Assembly: GCF_019175385.1 (NCBI RefSeq)
Contig: NC_083338.1
Coordinates: forward strand, 95,997,777 to 96,061,776
DNA length: 64,000 bases
Source: Lycium barbarum
Lineage: Eukaryota > Streptophyta > Magnoliopsida > Solanales > Solanaceae
Reading direction: 5' to 3'
The position numbers and the translations under genes were made by a program. How positions within the stretch are numbered: position 1 is the stretch's first letter; each line of letters starts with the position of its first letter. Below are positions 11,721 through 22,713 of the stretch, piece by piece. The notes beneath the pieces are model-generated. The model was not told where the DNA came from and did not search any database. It was given only the letters and a program-made list of their open reading frames with translations.

Positions 11721-12631
11721 TGTCACGACCCAAGCCGATGAGTCATGACGAGTGCCTGACCCCTGATGACCAGACACCCCTATACTTGCTTAACTATCAC
11801 ATAACAATAGAGTGGCCCAGATCTGACTCATATCCAACGGTGTGTGTATATATATATATATACACACACACACACAAAATACCGAAGTAACAGTGCAAGC
11901 CGACTAGGCTGCTACATATATACTGTACGCAAAAAAATAGGAGCCGACAAGGCTACATCATGTACCAACTACATACAACTGTCTATAAACCTCTAATGGA
12001 ACAGAAAGCTGTAGAAAGGACGGGACAGGGCCCCGCTATACCCATATATGAACATAACCAAATAGCATACAAAAAGAGAGTGAACTGCAGCTCTGAACCA
12101 AGTGGAGCGCACCGACTATCGCTGAGGGGAAGTCCTACTAAGCTGGACCGCCTGTTTGTCTATCGGGATCTGCGGGCATGAACGTAGCCCCCCGAACAAT
12201 AGAGGAGTCAGTACAGATAATGTACTGAGTATGTAAGGCACAAGAATAACAAGTACATATGAATCATGAAAACCAGACTCAATATTTGAATGCATCTGTG
12301 GCTAACATCTGAGAATATCTTCATAACTCTGTATGACTAAAGCTGACTCTGTGGCGTATGATATGCATAGGGTATAATATAACTAATAGTTCTGTGGAAC
12401 ATACAACCCGATCCATATATAAAATAATAGTGCCAAGGAACGTACGACCCGATTCATATATCATCTAATCCCGCGTCTGGGCATCTCGCGTCTGGGACGA
12501 TAATCATCTCATGCCGCCCACTAGTGGTGTTGCCCGTCCATATAGGCATGGTGTACTCATACATCATCATCCATATGCCGCCCACTGTAGTGGTGCTGCC
12601 CAACCATATAGTCACGGTATGAGAAAATAGT

Positions 12632-12682
<51 letters not shown>

Positions 12683-14109
12683 ATACATATAGCATGAAAG
12701 ACTCATGAAAGACATACTGAAGATTACTCTAGATACGAAGATCTCTAGAAGTCATGAACATGGATATAAGGAATCAAGGGTACGATGAACCCTGTACCAT
12801 CTAAGAGTAGAGTCTTTGGAACTCGCTCGCCTACTTGTTCGTTCAAATAATAAGGATCATGCCAAAAGAATAAAAGGGACAGCCTTAACATACCTTGGGG
12901 TCTACCTAATGTCTGATGCGTACTTCCCGAGCTTGTAACACTACAACCAAGATAACACGAATTACAATTAGGCCATATACATCCTTTACTACCCATTCCA
13001 AGTACGTATGAAACTTAACGAAATTCGGGCAGCATTTCTCTTATAATTCTTACTCCTATCCAACCCCCAAACATTGCACAACACACAAAACATCATAAAA
13101 AATAACAGTAACAATACACAGCAACATAAACAAGTAGAAATCTCTCCAAAATTCCAATCGAAACAGCCTTCAAGCCAACCACATCAACAAGCTAGTTTAG
13201 GTCCTTCATATCATGTTTTCCTTTACTTTAAACTAAGGAATTCCTTCACATTTAACATATCTCAATACTTTCATATCCAAATATAATCAAATCCAAGCCA
13301 AAACATCTCCCAAAACAACCCCTAATCTTAGTTTGACTCAATTAACTCACCGCTTCCATAGCTATATTTCCTTCACTTTAAATCACTAAAACTCTTGGTA
13401 ATCAACTTAATAGCAAAGATAAGAATAGTATACATACCTTAAAGGGGCTGGAATTCCAAGAACCAAACTCCAAATCCAACTCCTAAGCTTAAAAACTTCA
13501 ATAAAAACCTTAGGAACAACTTTCCCTTCACTAGCTCGGGTTTTCGGGCTCGGATCCTACTTGGATGATAAAGAAAGGTTGGGAGAGGGTTGATGAGTAT
13601 TAGGGAGAGTTTAGGGTCTGTTGATGTGGGTTAAAATGAAAAAAAAATCACGAATTAGATGCATATATACATCAGCTGCACCGCCTGAAAATCGACGTGT
13701 CGTCAATGTGCATCGACGGATCATCGACACTTCGACGGCCCATATCTTCCAGTGTCGATGTGCGAATTCAGATATTCTAATTGCGTAGGAAAGTAGACTC
13801 GCTGAACTTATGTATGCATAGGTTATGGGTTCCGTAACTCCTTGTATTCGAGGAGATATGCCTCCCCAAAATTGACCCAAAATTTATGTCCGGAATTCTA
13901 CCGAATTTTCTTAAAATTTCAACAAACTTAATTTCTTCGATGCGCTTAACATCCAACCTTCCCGATACTTACTAAACATGATACCAAGCTCTCATGTATG
14001 ATGAATGAGCATTAATAATTCCTTATGACCTTGATGACAACCTCGCCTTTTAAGTCTTCGTCAACTAACTCATGACGAAACTTTACATATAAAAGTATGG
14101 GGTGTAACA
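11721..14109 (-). repeat. LTR, 5' copy of the minus-strand gypsy element
   Basis: 2389 bp and homologous throughout to 5097-7452. It contains a longer (TA)n at about 12638-12672, the CAGTAC hairpin at 12208-12228 and the CGGGACAGGGCCCCG block at 12021-12035. It ends with GGGTGTAACA next to the TTTGT duplication. The isoleucine/tyrosine-repeat frame near 12.45-12.68 kb is only the microsatellite. Confidence 0.9.
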
Positions 14110-14276
14110 TTTGTCACTTATGATTTTAAAGGTTGATCCCCAACACATTTTGACCAAGCATTCGTTTTTTTCCCTTCTCTTTTATCATCAAATAAGAAAT
14201 TGATTCATAATTAGTTGAATTAAAATTTACATATTCAGCATGAACAAGGAGTACTTTATGTTATAATATTTTATAG

Positions 14277-14428
14277 AGATAATGGGAAAAAACACACCAC
14301 AAGTATATATTTTTGTGAGTTTCCTACTGAACTGTTAGGGGTTTGTGTTTCCTACCTAAACTATTACCAACTATTTATCAAAACACATCTCAACTAGTAT
14401 CTGATGGTACGTGATGTACATTGTCTCC

Positions 14429-14462
<34 letters not shown>

Positions 14463-14786
14463 TGTGTTTAGAAATAGTGCCAAATGGCACTCCACTCCGA
14501 TAATTGAAGGAATTAATTGGAAAATTAAAAAAAATCAAGAGATAATGATTAAAAACACATCTGAAGTATCATTTTTTTGTGAGTTTTCAGCAACATCAGA
14601 TACTGGTCAATATGTGTTTTGATAAATAGTTGGTGATTGTTTAGTTAGGAAATGCAAACACTTGATAGTTCAGGGGTGTTTTGATAAGTAGTTGGTGATA
14701 GTTCAGGTAGAAAACGCAACCACCTGATAGTTTAGGTAGGAAACTCATAAAAAAAGATACTTAAAGTGTGTTTTTTATCCTTATCT
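14277..14786. mobile_element. MITE with long inverted ends and a T/GT microsatellite
   Basis: The left end (AGATAATGGGAAAAAACACACC, then GTGAGTTTCCTAC, ACTGTTAGGGG, CCAACTATTTATCAAAACACA) is repeated inverted on the right (TGTGTTTTGATAAATAGTTGG, GTTCAGGGGTG, GTAGGAAACTCA, GTGTGTTTTTTATCC). The right arm has an internal duplication of the TGTTTTGATAARTAGTTGGTGAT unit. A T-run followed by (GT)n occupies about 14429-14467. No coding potential. Confidence 0.7.
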
Positions 14787-15862
14787 TCTCTATTTAATAC
14801 TAAAACATTTAAAATAAGAACAATACTAAAACGGGAAGAAATCATATGATATTCTCTAACATAAACTAATGTGTAGTGCACGTATAGCAGGACAGACAGA
14901 GTAATGTACAATCTAGATTTTATGTAAGTATTTAAATTCTATTGCAACTACGTTATAATGTGTATAGCTTTACTACATTGAGAAAAACAAAAGCAAAGAT
15001 GAACTTATTTCAGAAATACGTGTTGTGGAGCATTTGGAAAAGTTTTATTTATGATATATCAGAAACACCTTTATGAAAATTTGGTCAAAATTAATTAATT
15101 GCATTCAAGATCAAGCCTTGAACGTCCTAATGTTATACATGGCGAGTATCTAAGAGTTCTATTGAGCATTACTGAAGCATCTATCATTGGAGCAGACTGC
15201 GGAGCCTATCCCGTATATAAAGTACACGTTTATAGTTGTTCAACTATACATATAGACAGTTTGCAACAACGACCATTAGATATATGCGCTTCTGCATATA
15301 GTTTCAAAGTCATCCGACAAATATAATGAAATTAAAAATATAAAGAATCTGAGAACTGAAGAGATATAAAAAAACTTGGATGGCAAATTAAGCACATGCC
15401 AAGTGTGTGATGGATTCCCTTGATGTACAATTTAAATGCAAGTTCAACAAGTGTAAGACAAAACAACAAATTTGGCCACACCTTTGTTTCTCCCCCTACA
15501 TTTTCACATTTGTAACTTGTACTTGATAACTTATAAGCTCAAAAAAACAATCTTCTTTTAAAAATTTAGTTCTTGTGTTTTTCAAAAATATGATCCAGAA
15601 ATCTTTTTACAAAGTTAACCCTTTTTTCCTTACAAAAACAACAGGAACAATTTTTTTTTTTTTTGCAAAAACGCAAAAACTGAATCTATTGATTCAATTT
15701 TTGAAAACTTCGAACAAACATCACCTGAGATATTTGATTTGACATTTTAGTCTCCATTTACTTTGAAAGAGCTTTTATAAATCAAATTACCATATTTTTT
15801 TCATCGAGAGGAACTTTATTAAAATATTGAACAAATTTTTATATGAAAAAAAAAAACAAAAA
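14787..15862. other. Unassigned AT-rich DNA
   Basis: No gene or repeat recognised. A 75-codon frame at 15099-15326 shows no domain, and I do not call it. The stretch ends in an A-run at the solo-LTR boundary. Confidence 0.5.
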
Positions 15863-16793
15863 TGTCACGACCCACTTTAGCCTAGGTCATGCGGGCACCT
15901 ACCTTTCCCACCTCGGTAGGCGAACCCTTAGCTCAATATTCACAATAATAGAAAATAGCGGAAGAAAGTAAAATAACGTAAGTCTCACGATATAATATAA
16001 TGTTAACAAGTGTGGAAGTAAATGAAATCCACCCCAGTATCTGGTCTGGTCATACAAGAGCATCTAAATCCGAATACTAAAGTCTAAATAATAATACATA
16101 AGCAGTCTCAAATCATGACTCTGAATGGAAGGCAAGACATAAGTAATAGAAGAGTCTTCGAGGTCAGCGGACGCCATGCTCACCCTGGAAAACTCAAGTG
16201 GAAGCTGAAGAGTCGATCAGCCACGAGTCAGAGAAGTAGATCCGACCTGATACTCTGCATTCATAAAAGAATGTAGCAAGTGCAGGTCAGTACAAACAAC
16301 AGTACTGGTAGGCATCATCGGCCGACTAAGCATAGTTCACACAATTTAGAAAATAAAGCAGATAAGCAAAGAATCAATCAAGCATGAGACAATATAATCG
16401 CAATCGAATATCCGTAATCACCTATGTAAGCATCTAAACGCCAATATGATAAGTCCGAGTATACCCGATCCAATCTGATCACCACAATAGAATCGACACA
16501 ATCCAATCATCACAACGGAAACATCACAATCCAATCTTCACCACACTCGATCAAGTAATAATGCAATGTAGTGCAATAATTGTATGAATGCGATGCCGTG
16601 CCATGCAAATGAGGTGTACACATGTACTCCGGACGGAAATATCGACGTCTCAGTAGCACAACCCAGCGTGACTCGCGAAGCCTAAGTGTCACGCGTCCTG
16701 GATCTTTGCCCAATAGACATACGACTAATTGCTCACAGGGGGAGTCTTACCAGCACCACCCTGAGGGACCCGCAGAGTCAATGCACTAACAAC

Positions 16794-17102
16794 GATTCCG
16801 GGATAACATCGGAATCGGCCATGCAACAACGATGCTCGAATATAACCATCGGACACCGGCCTCCTCACAGTCACTTAAAAGAGTTTATTAAATATCAATT
16901 TCACAAATCAACGATTCCAGAATTGAACCTCGGACATCGGCCTTCTCATAATCACTTAAGTAAAGAGTTTATCAAATATCAGTTTCATATAACGATTCCG
17001 GAATGGACCTTCGGACATCGGCCTTTTCACAATCACTCAAGTAAAGGAGTTTATCAAATATCAGTTTTGCTCAATCAATGATACCGGATCATCATCGGTA
17101 TC
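16794..17102. repeat. ~82-bp tandem repeat (3 units) between two hairpins
   Basis: Units start near 16827, 16909 and 16990 (periods 82 and 81, last unit about 86). Each holds a form of CATCGGCCTTCTCA, AATCACTTAAG and GAGTTTATCAAATATCA. The array is bracketed by two hairpins with different but matched stems (16794-16816 and 17080-17102). A peptide-like repeat read from it is an artefact of the array. Confidence 0.8.
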
Positions 17103-17164
17103 GGCCATGCATGAATATGAGAGAATGCGTGTAATGCATATGTCAACAATCAAGTTTAACATCA

Positions 17165-17340
17165 CAAGTACCATAACGAGGTACGCCAACAACACATCAC
17201 ATCACAATACCAACAATGGGCATGCTAACATATATCAAGTCAAGTACCGACAGTGGGTACGCCAACATGTATCAATAACTCAGGTACCAACAGTGGGTAC
17301 GCCACATATATCAAGCACCAGTACTAACAACGGTATGTCA
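17165..17340. repeat. Minisatellite with GTACC...GGTAC units
   Basis: About five degenerate ~40-50-bp units of the type AAGTACCGACAGTGGGTACG followed by CCAACATRTATCAA. Each unit carries a short GTACC/GGTAC inverted pair. It lies within the solo LTR. Confidence 0.7.
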
Positions 17341-17786
17341 TTAATATCCAAATCAGGACGACAAAACAGAACTCGATATCTACCAACTACACATGGCATC
17401 AACTATCAAAATAGATCAATCAAGCACACATAACAGGGTGGCTAGTGTCGACCGAGTCAACCCCCGATGCCCTAATTCCAATCTCCCATCCTATGTCCCG
17501 AAATGCATCCGAATGCATTGGGAACCGAACCAAATACACGTACAGGTTCTAAACGACCATCCAGACCTTTCGGAATTGGTGAAACTTCGAAAAAGGTCTG
17601 TTTGCCCAAAAGTCAACTTCAGGTCAAACCTTTTCACTTAAAGCCTATATTTTTACCAAAGTTGTCCGAATCCAGTCTAACCCGGGAAGCATAATAGCGG
17701 TCCCCTCGATTCAAAAGCAAGCTAATCAATGCTCGGGAATGGGCGAAAACGCCTAGAGAACTATAACGACTAAACGAGTCGTTACA

Positions 17787-18793
17787 AAAAAAGACAAAAA
17801 GTATCGGGTTTCATGAAAATTAGCACAAAGTTCATACAAAAACCTAATTCAAAAATAATTCATGCACACAACTTCTCCCCTGTTGACATCCAATTTTGAC
17901 TATTCATATATTAAGTTAATTTGTTTAATCTTTTTGAATTTTAAACAGAGTGATTTATTTATTTATTATTATTATAAATTTAAAATCATTTCTATTATTT
18001 CTGGCACTGTATTGTCATTTCATGTGGCAAAATACTCTAATATATTATGTATATTCTTATAATTTAAATATTAATTTTGTCTAATCTAATTAATTACTAT
18101 AGTTTATCTCCTAAAGTACAATATGTATTTGGTATTTTGACAATTACAAATCATTTAAAAAATAAGTCTAATTATATTGTATAAATATTTAAATTGCTAA
18201 ATTATAACTATTTACAACATAATGTTAAATATTTAGTCTATTTTTTTGTTGTAGTCCAAGGAGCTTAATTAATTGATTTAAGACACAATTTAATCTCAGT
18301 TGATTTCAATTTGGTCGAAATTTGTCTAAAATTGAAACCCCAATTGTCTGGCCCAATTCATTAGCTTATTTGGAAATTTAAAATTTTACAGCCGACCAAT
18401 TTGCATGTGCCACATAAACATCATGCAGATCGTGTGCTTCTCCCGTTAAATTCCAACCGCTGATCATTTGATCAACAATTGTGATTTCCCCCCTTCATTT
18501 TATTTAATCCCAATCGTCTTTCGCGGGCTCAGCCCGCGTTCATCCGTTTCGGACAACAGATCATCCTTATATGCTCCTTTACCTGAAATCCATCAAAATA
18601 AGTTAGTTTATAGTTATTAAATCGTTCTTAAAGGAGCGTTAAGTACAAAAAAAAAAGTGCAAATAAGCTAGTGATTTACCAACTTATCAATTGTAACTAA
18701 ATCCTTAGGAAAAATAAGCACGTCAATGCGATGTGAACAATTGGATGCCTTCTTGTAAAAAAGCTCGTTAACCTTATCAACCAACTAAGCTTT
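17787..18793. other. Unassigned AT-rich DNA
   Basis: No gene seen. One perfect 8-bp-stem hairpin, CGCGGGCT-C-AGCCCGCG, stands out at 18522-18538 as the only GC-rich spot in the stretch. Confidence 0.5.
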
Positions 18794-19661
18794 TATCACG
18801 ACCCAAACCAGAGGGCCATGAGGGACACCCGGGCCTTACTTGTCGAGCACCACTAATCATAGTTTCGTATCATAATCATAAACAAGAGTGAACCTCAAGG
18901 GTTGTTAGATAAAAATCTGCAAGATCATAAGAGAAATATGCTGAAAAAGGGATGAGCCCGAATAGACATACTTTATGACTATGCTGGACAAAAACTGTGC
19001 AACTCGACAAGGCCATCATGAAATACTATACAACAAAAATATAGGCCGAAGGGGCCATACAATGTCTAACTAACCCATGACTATCTACAAGCCTCTACTG
19101 AAGTATATGACATAATAAGATCGGGACAAGGCCCCACCGTACCCATATGCACACAAAAGTATAACGTACCAAAAACACAACAGCAACTCCAGAACAATAG
19201 GAGTGCCCCAATATCAGCCGAACAACAGCCTACAGTGGCAGATCGTCAACTTGTCTACCTGAACTTGCGGGCATGAAATGCAGCGCCCCCAGAAAGAAGG
19301 GACATCAGTACGGAAAATGTACTGAGTATGTAAGGCATGAAGTAACACGAAGAAACATAAAGTACATAGGATAAAATGAATGCAACCTGTACGTCTGAAC
19401 TGCCTCCGTAGGCCAACGATATGCATAAATATTGTGCATGCATGTGTAAGGGTCATATATATAACACGCATATATATGTGTGTGTGTATATAACGCCTGT
19501 CAAGCCTCTGTGGGCATCATCATTATGTGACCGGCTGATCACGTGGCAGTGCATATATAATTCTGCCACCTTCCCCATACCCCATAAATATAATACATAA
19601 TATACGCGTATATAACGCCTGAGGGGTCATAGGTATGTACATGTGTGTGTGTGTGTATGTG

Positions 19662-19704
<43 letters not shown>

Positions 19705-19735
19705 CGCAAAGCATGAATATTATTACAGTTCATTT
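18794..19735 (-). mobile_element. Truncated gypsy LTR fragment, minus strand
   Basis: It begins TATCACGACCCAAACCAGAGG, a mutated version of the LTR 3' end found at 25.02-25.05 kb in reverse. It then keeps, in order, the GGGACAAGGCCCC block (19122-19134), GCGGGCATGAAATGCAG, the CAGTAC hairpin (19305-19325) and GTACTGAGTATGTAAGGC. It stops in microsatellites, (GT)n near 19480-19490 and (GT)n(AT)n at about 19640-19703, so the 5' half of the LTR is missing. A repeated phrase TATATAACGCCTG flanks the first microsatellite. Confidence 0.75.
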
Positions 19736-19792
19736 TTATGCGGGTGCATAAAAGCTACTAAGAACTTGTGGACTTTATTTGGATTTTATGTT

Positions 19793-19805
19793 GTTAGAGT
19801 CGCCA
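19793..19805 (-). other. Possible tRNA-Arg-type primer site of an Ogre/Tat element
   Basis: On the minus strand this reads TGGCGACTCTAAC, the motif usual for Ogre/Tat primer sites. It lies directly beyond the end of the long LTR-like sequence that starts at 19806. Without the opposite LTR this stays tentative. Confidence 0.45.
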
Positions 19806-22713
19806 CCTAATTTTATAACGAAAATTAGGAAAACCAAGTAAAAAAGGTTTGTCAAACAAGAGAGAAATCCTTTTAAACTAGAGTTCGAGGTGAGGGTTCT
19901 GGTGATCACCCTAGTATTAAGGATCCGTAGAATACGGTTGACCTATGAGCTTCAATGTGTCATTAATATGATTATTTGCTAAAATGTTTCTTTCTTGCCA
20001 AAACTTCTCATGCTAATCATAAATTTCACTCTTTGGAAAAATGTCCTTTGGAAAAAGATTTAGTTTTAAAATATTTATAAGGGATTCAAACCACTTCATT
20101 TCCGGACCAAAACACACTTAAGATTTCTCCCAATTAGAGTTGCTTCTAACTTGGTCCCAATGATATGATTTTAGTCCTTATAAGTTTTATTATATACAAC
20201 AACAACATACTCAGTGAATAAGTTTTATTATATATAAAAAATAAATGGAGTATATCTCCTTTATAATAATGGTATAGATTTTGATAGACATAAGTGAAAA
20301 AAAGGGTTTGTTATTTTTATTTCTTAGTCCATTGAAGATCAAATACTCAACCATATCATACTCCAAAGGCAACTTAAACCCAAATTAAGGTTCAAGTATA
20401 TTTCTCTTTGTTTTATTGCCTTAAGGTTTGAGCTTTTGGCCCAATTTTTTGAAAATTCCTTAAGTAAAAAACGAGCTGAGAAAGTGTCCAATTTATACTT
20501 ATTCAAAATCTATTTTTATCTCAAATTGCACCAAAATTAGTCCAAGTCCTTTACAAAACTTAACAATGTTTTCAGTCCAAATCATTTAAAAACCCGAAGG
20601 GGAAAGTGGCCCGTTTTCGGATTCTTTTTAATGGGTTTGTGGCCCAAAACAATTTAATTCTCAATCTCAAAAGTCCATTTGATTTGCACAAGTTTGTAAA
20701 TTTCCAATTTTTTTATATTTAGATGATTTATAAAATTCAAAGTTTACCAGTTTCATGCTTGTAGTAAAGATGCCCAATTTTGAAAATTGTTTAATGACTA
20801 CACGCGTTTTCCTAAGTTCTAATCACATTTGGGTTTCAACATTTACAAGTATCTTTACATATACATACAAATACAAAGGAACGAAAGAAGACAGTTAGGC
20901 TGGTGGGGTTACCTAAGCCACCAATTGTCGTTTTCACCCATGATTGGGCCTTTAAATATTTCATCTTCAAACGGACTTGATGGAAATGAAGTGGTTGGGC
21001 CTATGGCCCAATAGGGGTTCAATAAGAAATGGCCTAAATAGCTCGTACAAATTCCCATGCAAACAAAGAAGGGGAAACGGGAGAGTATGGTTAGAAGGTA
21101 TCTGTACTTAGTTATTAAACTAAAAAGGACTTAAGTAATTATACACATATGATTCATACATACGATCAGGCAGGCCCAAATACATTTAGCATGATTAAGT
21201 GAACAAAAGAAAAGAAGAAGGAAGAGAGGAGGCCCAGATAGCAGATAATGCAGACAAGGCCCAAGAAGGCCAAAATAATTCAATGAAGCAAAGTCTATTT
21301 TATCAGTGATGTTGATCATTCAAACAAAGACTCGCCAAATCAAGGAGAGAACAATACAAAGCACAACATATGAGGAAAAAGGCCCAATAAGGAAACAAGT
21401 AAGGAAACGAGGCCCAAATCATTATCGTTACAGTGCATAGGATTGAAGTTTTGAGTCCAAGTGAGTGATATACTAGAATTATACCTGATATACAAGTCTA
21501 TATATACCAGAAATATATAGAGACTGTATATATCTGGTATATCTAAGTATATCCTCTATATACAACAACTTAATCAAGACATAAATCAAAGTTCAATCTT
21601 TAGAAAATGCTACATCCTGTTCTATTTTGAATTTTAATACACATATTTTTTACTAAAACACTTAATATACTCAGACACTATTAAGAGAGCACAGAACAGG
21701 TTTTAGTTCAGAAAAATACAAATATATTATGTCACTATGCTTCTAGTCCTTCAAACGGAAAACATGGAGCATTTGAAGGCAACCACAACAGGGTAGGCAA
21801 GGCAAACATGCCACTCACGTATGCAGAGATGATCCATTAACCATCATATATGCTTTTTGCACTAATTCCTAGTATTACCAGACCATTTTATGACAGATAA
21901 GACACACTTCAATTTTTTCAGATAATATGCAAATGCCAAAGAAAGAATACATGTCTTTTCATATGCTTAATATGGACAAATACACAGAAATGCCTCTCAG
22001 ATGTGCATATGAACTTCAAATTACCCTTGACATGCATTTCCACACATAATCTAACTTATTTTTAGTCTTTAAAGGGTTTAGAGGGTTCCATAATATCGTG
22101 AAGGCATGAGGAGAACCAACAACAACCTAGGATTGGTTGTACTAGGCTTAGTGGGTGCACTCAAAGCCTTTCCACTCCTTCCCTGACCCTAGGTAAATCA
22201 CTTCCTTGGACTACACTCACACTAAGTGACAACCACTCAACTTAAACAACACACACATCCATATAGGGTCTTATACTTAGTCAAGCTAGCTACAATCATG
22301 CTTAAAGGGGACAGACAGACACCAGTACAATAGTCAAGTTAGAACAGAGAAGGAGCATTATAACAAGTGTTCAATCATGGGGGCATAAACACTTAGTGTA
22401 GTTATTGAATGTATACAAGCAGAAAAGGGGACACTCTTTTAGGTTCTTTTAGCAAATGTACAAACAAACTAAGTGAATTATTCTTAACTAAAGTCTTGGA
22501 ATGTTCATGGAAATACAAAGTAGGCATGATTCTCATATAAGGAACTAGCAGACAAGTTGAATATCATGTTTGCTAAATTTAGGCTAAGCTTCAAAAGAAA
22601 AATAGTGCATTACAAGTTCATGTAGAATATCCGAAGAAACATACAAATGAATCAAAGGAAGAAACATGAACAAAGACAGGGAGAGGGCAATATTAGACAT
22701 ACAAGATGACTAC
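19806..22713 (-). mobile_element. Ogre/Tat-like LTR, distal part (split by insertion)
   Basis: Together with 32576-35433 this forms an inferred ~5.76 kb LTR on the minus strand. Its start at 35433 reads TGACACCTAATTTTTGACC on the minus strand and its end abuts the TGGCGACTC motif. The text is rich in GGCCCAA/TTGGGCC phrases and carries no ORF. The split point has the target duplication ACTAC on both sides of the gypsy element. Because the second LTR is not in the window, identity as a single LTR is an inference. Confidence 0.5.
20180..20234 (-). mobile_element. 21-bp SINE 3'-end stub between 17-bp target repeats
   Basis: ATAAGTTTTATTATATA occurs at 20180-20196 and again at 20218-20234, perfectly. 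Between them lie 21 bp that read, on the minus strand, TCACTGAGTATG followed by (TTG)n. TTG tails are known for Solanaceae TS-type SINEs, so this looks like an extremely 5'-truncated SINE insertion. Confidence 0.6.

Larger units (their letters stand above)
5097..14109 (-). mobile_element. Non-autonomous Ty3/gypsy element, minus strand
   Basis: LTRs at 5097-7452 and 11721-14109 flank 4268 bp. The target duplication TTTGT is perfect (5092-5096 and 14110-14114). On the minus strand the LTRs run TGTTAYACCCC...GTGACA/TTGACA. A tRNA-Met-like primer site (TGGTATTAGAGC) lies at 11705-11716 and a G-rich polypurine tract at about 7459-7471. Gag N-terminal sequence is present near the primer site, but no protease, RT, RNase H or integrase motif is visible on either strand between 7.45 and 10.94 kb. 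LTR divergence is several percent by eye, so it is an old insertion. The gag start resembles that of the autonomous copies at 25.25 and 44.68 kb, which are plausible relatives of its helper. Confidence 0.85.
15863..17786 (-). mobile_element. Solo LTR (gypsy-type), minus strand
   Basis: 1924 bp, beginning TGTCACGACCC and ending GTCGTTACA on the plus strand, with AAAAA on both sides (a weak duplication because it lies in A-runs). It is of the same family as the plus-strand solo LTR at 52775-55857: matching ends, the GGTAGGTGCCCGCAYGAC block and the CAGTAC hairpin (16288-16307). No internal region, primer site or second LTR is present, so recombination between LTRs is the simplest origin. Two minisatellites lie inside it. 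Confidence 0.8.

Noticed and set aside
12454..12684. Frame with Tyr-Ile repeats (also near 19523-19733)
   Set aside because: Direct translation of (TA)n microsatellites.
16686..17081. 131-codon frame with a threefold peptide repeat (HRP...FIKYQ)
   Set aside because: It is the translation of the ~82-bp LTR minisatellite, not a repeat protein.
16827..17340. Regular repeats resembling a CRISPR array
   Set aside because: Repeats are head to tail with no unique spacers, inside an LTR of a plant element.
18755..18793. A-box-like text (AACCAACTAAGC, reversed) next to the LTR fragment, suggesting a second hit tRNA gene
   Set aside because: No B-box, anticodon arm or acceptor pairing could be found on either side.
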